A stretch of DNA of 64,000 nucleotides from Peromyscus leucopus (Eukaryota > Chordata > Mammalia > Rodentia > Cricetidae): NCBI RefSeq assembly GCF_004664715.2, contig NC_051069.1, positions 1,368,001-1,432,000 on the forward strand. The letters run 5' to 3'. Every line of letters begins with the position of its first letter. Within the stretch, counting starts at the first letter, position 1. Made by a program: the position numbers and the translations under genes. A model generated the notes under the pieces. That model worked only from the letters and a program-made list of their open reading frames with translations, searched no databases and was not told the origin of the DNA. Below, piece by piece: positions 57,640 to 64,000 of this stretch.

Positions 57640-57960
57640 CTTTAGAAATGACATGATTATTGTCTAGAAACTCCTAAGAAATCTAAAAAAAAAAAAAAGA
57701 TTATAAATTTAGCAAAGTAAGATCAATATATGATCAGCATACTATGAAAAACTCACTGGAAACTGAAACTTAAATATATACACCTGTAATGTGCACATGT
57801 GCACATATACATATTTGTCCACGATCTAGTTGCATTGTGACAGAATTTTAAAAAATATCATTTCCTTCATTGATGAAATAAAAATCTGTGTAACTCTTTC
57901 CAGCAACAACTACTAACCTCTTAAAATGCAGAAATATAAAAATGTTTGCTTAAAGAAACA
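57640..57960 (+). mobile_element. Possible L1 fragment, sense
   Basis: AACTCCTAAGAAATCT, TTTAGCAAAGTAAGATCAAT and ACTGAAACTTAAATATA resemble a stretch of old L1 ORF2. The match is loose. Confidence 0.4.
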
Positions 57961-58877
57961 TCTAAAAAAGAAGAGCTATGGATCGTGCTTGCAAGCAATA
58001 CCTCCTAAGATGAGGGACCTGCACAACTCTCTCTAACATCCTTCCTTCTCTGTGAAATACAACGACAAGACATAAATAGCAGAATTTGGAACTAAATGGG
58101 GGGAAATAATTAAGCAGAAACTTATTTTATAGAAAAAGAAAAACCTGTGCAATATTTATTAAAGGGCTATTTTAAACCTGAAATTGTTCGTAAGTACTAC
58201 TGAAAACTCACAGAAGATGTGTCCTCTGCTGTTCTGGGACTTATGATAATATTTCACAGACGAGATTACTTTCAGGAAAGTTAAATGATGTAAGGCAGTC
58301 TGTGATTTAGTGCCAAGATGGACAGCAGAGATAAGAATTGCAAATGTTCTCTACAGAGACGGGAGGAATGGTGTGACAGTATGGCTGAAACGTTAGAAGA
58401 ATCCTCCAGGAAACAAGGACTAATGAGGAGGATGACCTGGGGTAGGGCAGGGAAGGTGGAAGACAGAAACTCTACCCCTAATAAAATGATTCTGCTGGCC
58501 TGGCGGTCCCTCTCTCTGACTGCAGTCCCTTTCTGGGGACCATCCGATATCCTGGTTTAAATGTGACAGAGAAGAAAGACAGGTGAGTTTAGACCTCCTC
58601 CTCCCCATTGCCAAGACCCTGGCCATACAGAGAACTCCCAGGACTGAGCCTCCTCTGGCTCCTTAACACCTGCCCCTACCTCCACATCATCCTCAGAGTG
58701 GGAAGTGAACATTCAGGGAAGCCAGGCCCAGGATTCATGGAAATCCATAGAAACAATAGTGAGTAGATCCAAAAACATATAAAAAGCAGCCAGAGAAAGT
58801 AGGAAGCCAGGCCAAAAGAGAAACAACTTTCAATGTTATCAACTAATCCCCACATTTACAAAGAACAAAGATAAAAC

Positions 58878-58900
58878 TGCAAAAAAAAAAAAATAATAAA

Positions 58901-58931
<31 letters not shown>

Positions 58932-58936
58932 AAAAG
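58878..58936. repeat. A-rich (AAATAAAA)n low-complexity tract
   Basis: A stretch of A runs separated by single T, possibly a retroposon tail whose body was not recognised. Confidence 0.85.
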
Positions 58937-60819
58937 CCATGGGAGTAAAAAGAAGTTTCCAATGACACATAAAATTGCTAAAATAGTGCTAGAAAATTAT
59001 TTTTAAAATATAGTTCTGTTAAAGTATAAGAGGCCCTAAAGCAATTGCAGAGATTTGATGTAAATAAATGGAGAGGAAATTCATGGATTAAAGATGAAGA
59101 AACGGAGGGAAGGAGGAGGCACATCAGGGCCATAAATGACTAGAGAAGACATTCAAAGACGAGAGGTGAGGGAACAGAGGGAAAGAGGGAGCGGGAAGAC
59201 AAAGAGAACCCTCCACCTCCCAGGAGAAGTCACAACGTAACTACCAACATTCTGAATTGTTCTGGCTTACTAACTAGCTTTTTCTTTTCTTAACATGAAA
59301 ATATGCTAGAAAAAGCCAGACCATTCAGCAAACAGAAAGCCTGGAACGTGAAAACAAGCAAACAAAAGTTGACAGCCATATATACTGATTATGCTGTGAG
59401 AACTCTTCATTCGCTGTAGGCTTGAGTCATGCTCCTGGCTAGGGCAGCCTTTGCCTTTTGCTACTCCTCTCTGCAGTGGAGGAGGACCTGCAGGAGTGTG
59501 CTGGTGCCTGGGCTAGTGTCACACTGATGTTCAGGAGTCTGCCCTTGGTCCAGAAGAGTCTGAGAAGCCATGCAAAGAAATAGAAAAATAAAGACCAGGA
59601 GTCAGACCCTGGAGATCAGGAGTCTTAGGATGCATGCAAGCAATGTACCCAAAGGACTGGGAGTCAACGGGGCTCAGGATATGCTTTCTTCTTTATAATA
59701 CCTAACAAATCTCTATTGGCATTGATATCAATGCCTTCCTGTCCGTGTTTGCTTGTCTGTTAACCTCAGAATTTCCCAACATGGCTTCTCCTCTCCTTTC
59801 TTTGCCAAACATCTGAACAGAGCTTAACTCAGGAGGCTGTGCCTCTTAGACACGAGCTTCCATAGTCTCTTTTTATTAACGCCCCCCTGCTCTCCCTCCT
59901 TCTCTTGGTTTCTTATCTCTCTCACCAATATTTGTTGAGTGTCTATGCTCTTCTAGACACTGTGGTCACTGGGTCTCCTAGATTTGTTTTCCTTCTTCTC
60001 TAGGCCAAGTGCATTATGTCTCTCAGTCTAAACACATCTGTCTATCTCGGGCATATGATCCCATCAGTAAGAGGACCAAAGAGGGTCCTGACTCACCATT
60101 CCAACAGACAAAGACCAGGGCTTCCATATCCATATCACATCATATGCAAATAATTCTTAAGAGGAAATAAATGACTCCTGAGACCAAATCACTTGTAGAA
60201 AGCAGGCTTGGCTAAAACAACCCCAATTACGTACAATCTACTGTCCCATAATTCCTAACTATGCTACTGGCATCTGTTTTAGCAAAAATAGTAAGAACAA
60301 GTCAAGTGGGTGGCTTTGATAGAAGCATGTTGAATGAGAGCCTCTGGGACTCTGTTGGCACAACATGGCATCGAAGCCAAGCACACACCAGTGTCAGTTG
60401 TGACACAGTCTCACACTGGAAGAAACTAGACTTGCCATCCGTGTTGCAGGAGAAGGCAATGGGAACTGCTACTGGTCCTGGTTAATGTTCATTTCTTCCT
60501 GTTCCACTTTCTATAAACAAGGTAATGCCTATACAAGCTCATTACTGTAAACTGAGCACATTTAAATTGGTAGTAAAACCAGAGTATTTACTCTAGTGCA
60601 TGTATAAAGTGCCTCGTCCAAGGTTTTGGAAATGTTTCAAGTTTTGAAACCAAGCAGCTGGCAGCTTTACAAGCCAAACCTTCCACTGAAATCCCTCACT
60701 CTGGAAAGTCTTTTGGTGTCCCGTGTCAGGTAGTACCATTCAGCAGACATTCATCTCCTCCCGCCCCTTGGATTCTTTCGCCATAAATTTGCATTCACAG
60801 GGCTCTTATAACTCTTCCA

Positions 60820-61330
60820 GCACTATGGGCTCCAATGGCTGTTGATTAAATGTATGTATCCTGTGCATTCAATCTGACTTTCATTATGGTCACTTCGTAA
60901 AACCGCCATGGGCCGGACAAGCGATGACACATAGCAAGAACCTGGAATCCCTGCAAAGGCTCAGATGAGTTTTTTTTTCCTCGCTCTCTCTCCCTCTTTA
61001 TTAATAGTGACCATTTTGTGGCCTAGCTCTAAATCAGCCAATGTATTTGACAGCAAATGTTCCTATCTATGGATTATATATAACCCGTCCTAAACACCAG
61101 ATGAAAAAGGGATAACCCCAAGAAAGGAAGGGCTTGCTTCCATGTAAATCATGTTACAAATTGGACAACACCCAGAGAGTTCATTGTTCGCCCTCAATTG
61201 TGAAGGCCATTCCCATTTACTATTCCCCTGGAATGGATGTTAATTAAGGCCGACTGAGACCATAAATCACCCTGAGAGTTTTACAATGTAATTCAGCATT
61301 AAGCATATGTATTTAAATAAAAAGTAACTT
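60820..61330. promoter_or_regulatory. Candidate conserved non-coding block in intron 1
   Basis: About 500 bp free of recognisable repeats, with dense homeodomain-like and other factor motifs: TTAATTAA (61241), TTGATTAAAT (60842), TATTAATAG (60999), a TGACAG core (61049), CATTGTTC (61183) and GGAATG or CATTCC pairs (61208-61237). Intron 1 of ALDH1A2 is known to house embryonic enhancers. The assignment of this block is inference only, since I cannot align other species. Confidence 0.3.
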
Positions 61331-61774
61331 ATTAACCACTAGTGCTTTTCCAGAAGTTGCTGAGGCCATTTCTTTATAATAGAGGCATGCCACTTTTCAT
61401 TTTTGTGGAGAGAAAATGAAAGAAGTATTATCTTCTTAGAAAGGTAATGGATAGTTAAGGGATTCATGACACTGTTTATTAGGAAGAAGGGAGGAAATGA
61501 AAAGAATGAAGGAAAAGGAGAAAACAAAAAGGTCAGAGGAGACAGTTGGCACCTCTTTCTAATCGACTTTATCATTACTTCTTCATTTGGTCTCAAGCAC
61601 TTACTATGCATCTACTCTACGTTAGCACCATGTGAGGCACTGGTAGGTAAGACCAGCCCCGCTCTTAACATTAAGTGCTCAGTGCTGTGGCTTTAGTAAC
61701 ACAATGTCTAGCAACACTTAGAAGTATTCACTGAGTATCCCCTATGCATCTGGGCACATACTTACAAAATGACA

Positions 61775-62095
61775 TATCTCTGTGTGTGTTCATGTATGCG
61801 GGTGTATGTGTATGCACAAGTGTCTATGTGAATGTGGACGCCAGAGGGCTCCTTTCTCAGGCATGCTCTACAGGTTTTAGAGTCAGGGTCTTTTACTATA
61901 CCAGAGCTCACCAAGAAGTGATGGCTGGCTGGCCAGCAAGCTCCAGGGATCCACCTGTTCCTGCATCCCCAGTGCTGGGATTACCAGTTCACATCACCAT
62001 GCTTATCTTTATTTTATATGGGTTCTGGAGAGCAAACTAGCATCCCTATGCTTGCAAATCAAATATTTTATTGGCTGAACTATTTCCTCAACCCC
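61775..62095 (-). mobile_element. B3/B4-type SINE, minus strand
   Basis: From right to left the text holds a degraded tRNA-like head (reverse of GGCTGAACTATTTCCTCAAC), box-B-like text reversed from GGGTTCTGGAGAGCAAACT, then CCCCAGTGCTGGGATTACCA and GGCTGGCTGGCCAGCAAGCT, and a TGTGTGTTCATGTATG tail. Confidence 0.8.
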
Positions 62096-63325
62096 AACCA
62101 AACTGATATGTTTTATATTCAAATTGTATATAATAATATCAGAGAGGTAATTTGTGTGCTTCACTGAAATCTGACCACAGCAACCACACCTGCCTGACAG
62201 AAGGCAACAGGCCACTCTTCTGAAGAGAGGATTTGGGTTTCATCAAAGAAAACCCATCTCTCTGAGCACACACTTTTAAAGGCAGGGCTTCCAAGGCCTA
62301 TGTTCTTCAAGAACTGTGCTAAGAATCTAGATGCACGGTTCTGATGACTTTGCAGAGTAAGACAACCTGCAGAGAGACAAATAATAATCTAGAAAAGTAC
62401 TTTGTTTTAACCCAAAGTACATGGATAATAGAAATCCAGAAAAATAATCCAGAACAGTCAGTACGATTAGTTACCCACAATGTACTGAGAACTTTCATTA
62501 TTTCCTTTAATTTATATAACTAATCTGTGATGTAGGCACTATCCCTGTAGCATACACTATGGTTGGGTTACAAGCCCAAACTCATGCCACAGATAATTCA
62601 CATAGCAAAAACTTGAATGTAGTTCTACTGAACAAAGCTCTTTCCATCCTACTCAGCATTCCTGGCTTTCCTCCTTTCCTTTGCCAAGCTGACAGTTTAA
62701 AAAGATTATATTCTGTCCAGCCAAAGGCAGTAGGAAAAATAATATAACTAGGGAATTCACTGTAAAGTCAAACGTGAAAACTGGTTATCAAGGGAATAAT
62801 GAAATCTAATATTTGCACACGTATGTGGTCCGGGCACGGTTCGAGACACTTCAGACAGGTTGACAGTTCAACACTCAGGACTGCCACATGAAATGGGTTC
62901 TTACTGTTTTACAGATGAGGAGGCTGAGGCCCAGGAATATAAAGAACCTGCAAGCAGCCAGGAATGCAATAGATCTGAAGTTTAAAAACTCGGCAACCAG
63001 CCACCTTCTCTCAGTGTGAATGTGGTACTGGAAACAGGGCAGTACCCAGTGCGGTCTCTTCCGTGGTACGTAATCTGTGAGTGGCATCTGTACTACCCTA
63101 AGCAAGTCAACCTCTGTTTTTCTTCCTCTCTGATCTGGCCTAGCCAATCCTTCCAGGCTTCACCGATGCCTAACCCAGAGCAATGATGTAGAATACCACC
63201 ATTTCACTAGGGACTCCAAAGCATCACATTTTCTATCAAATATGTGTCCATACTTAAATACAGCTAGGAATGGGTGCCTCTGGGGAGAACCAGCAATTGT
63301 GCTAATGGCACATGTGCTAATGCCC

Positions 63326-63388
63326 TAAATTCTGTAGCTCCTCCCTAATTCTGTAGCTCCTCCCTAATTCTGCAGCTCCTCCCTAAAT
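63326..63388. repeat. Three-copy 19-bp tandem repeat
   Basis: The unit TAATTCTGTAGCTCCTCCC starts at about 63327, 63346 and 63365, with one C/T change in the third copy. No function is apparent. Confidence 0.9.
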
Positions 63389-64000
63389 TCACCCAACTGC
63401 TACTACAAAACAACATGAATCAGGTGGCTTACAAATACCAAAGGCTCAGTTCTCACGGTCTGACAGCTAGATCAGGGTTGAGTCTCTAGTGAGGACTCAC
63501 GTTCTGGATCACAGATGACGTCTTTCCCATCTGGACTCTCATCGCAGAATAGATGGGCTAGGTCTCTTTTGTAAGGACATATTCCACTCATGGGAAACTC
63601 TTGTCTAATCATTTTCCAGAGATTTCACCTCTAATACTATTGTCTTGGTATTAGGAATGCAACATACAAAACTGGGGAGAGATATAGACATTCAGACAAT
63701 ACAGCACTCTCGGTCCTCCCAAATTCCATATTAAAACTACAGCAATTCTTAAACAAAGCACAAACCTCTATAAGCCCAGGGTATTTTAACATGTTGTTCC
63801 CTTTCTTTACTTGCTAAAATATTAAAATAATGGTGATCTTTCAAAACACAGTTCAAATACAATCTCTTGAAAGACTTCTCAAGTTCCTCAGCCATCTGCT
63901 ACCTGCCTATAATATTTTCCTGTAATACTTCTATCGATGTTCCTACTATTCTGTTTGTTCCTTAAGGACAACTACGCCATCCTTATTTTTATAGCTATCT

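Larger units (their letters stand above)
7870..64000 (-). other. ALDH1A2: ALDH1A2 (RALDH2) gene, exons 2-13 and part of intron 1; exon 1 missing
   Basis: ALDH1A2 makes the cytosolic NAD-dependent retinaldehyde dehydrogenase that oxidises all-trans-retinal to retinoic acid, the main embryonic source of that signal. Twelve exons joined in order give 1440 nt (479 residues plus stop) that match the ALDH1A2 paralogue rather than ALDH1A1 or ALDH1A3, for example the segments [17 protein letters not shown] and EFGLREYSEVKTVTVKIPQ. All eleven complete introns start GT and end AG, and intron 1 ends in AG. Intron sizes from intron 2 to intron 12 are 169, 2000, 6163, 1997, 120, 17466, 1860, 1231, 119, 888 and 7499 bp. 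Intron 1 exceeds 13 kb and runs off the right edge. No stop codon or frameshift interrupts the coding exons. Residue numbers below assume 39 residues in the absent exon 1, as in the 518-residue mouse and human proteins. Confidence 0.97.
50934..64000 (-). other. ALDH1A2: ALDH1A2 intron 1, 3' portion (over 13 kb)
   Basis: Starts at the acceptor TTCTGTAG before exon 2 and runs off the right edge. It holds a B3 (51738), an ID-like piece (52503), a B1 (54651), L1 pieces (55441-57400, possibly 57640-57960), A-rich DNA (58878) and a B3/B4 (61775). The blocks 52570-54630, 58936-61770 and 62096-64000 hold no recognised element. Neither exon 1 nor a CpG-rich promoter was seen. Confidence 0.8.

Noticed and set aside
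63326..63388. Three regularly spaced 19-bp units considered as a CRISPR-like array
   Set aside because: The units are directly adjacent with no spacers, and the DNA is mammalian.

Overview
This window reads as nuclear DNA of a muroid rodent. It is full of B1, B2, B3/B4 and ID SINEs, two rodent URR1-type hAT elements, decayed and younger L1 pieces, and many long CA/TG microsatellites. The younger B1 copies carry a body variant ('GCGCCTTTCCTGGAACTC' on the + strand) that I associate with cricetids (deer mice, voles, hamsters) rather than with Mus. That species inference is from memory and not certain.

The only protein-coding gene I can support is ALDH1A2 (retinaldehyde dehydrogenase 2, RALDH2), on the minus strand. 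Twelve coding exons (exons 2 to 13 of the usual 13) are present, intact and in order, from 50933 down to the stop codon at 9982-9984. All eleven complete introns, and the acceptor end of intron 1, have GT/AG borders and matching phases. The exons total 1440 nt, or 479 residues plus stop. With the roughly 39 residues normally encoded by exon 1 this gives the expected 518-residue enzyme. Exon 1 and the promoter were not found and should lie to the right of position 64000. The catalytic cysteine, general-base glutamate, oxyanion asparagine and NAD-binding motifs are all conserved, so the gene looks functional. A 3' UTR of about 2.1 kb ends near 7870 at a clear AATAAA.

Layout from left to right: 1-7869 is downstream intergenic DNA with an L1 ORF2 fragment, a B3, an inverted duplication with a 1-kb spacer, a B1, a solo LTR-like element and microsatellites. 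7870-9981 is the ALDH1A2 3' UTR, interrupted by a URR1 hAT element and CA/CT tracts. 9982-50933 holds exons 13 to 2 with repeat-rich introns, the largest being intron 7 at 17.5 kb. 50934-64000 is the 3' part of intron 1, containing L1 debris, SINEs and one repeat-free block (about 60820-61330) that could be regulatory.

I found no undescribed multi-gene system. The most interesting signals are two perfect DR1 nuclear-receptor motifs (AGGTCA, one base, AGGTCA) in a duplicated block of the 3' UTR of this retinoic-acid-synthesis gene; an inverted duplication whose right arm lost 305 bp between 8-bp direct repeats; a self-complementary TG/CG/CA tract; and an LTR-like element carrying B1-like modules.
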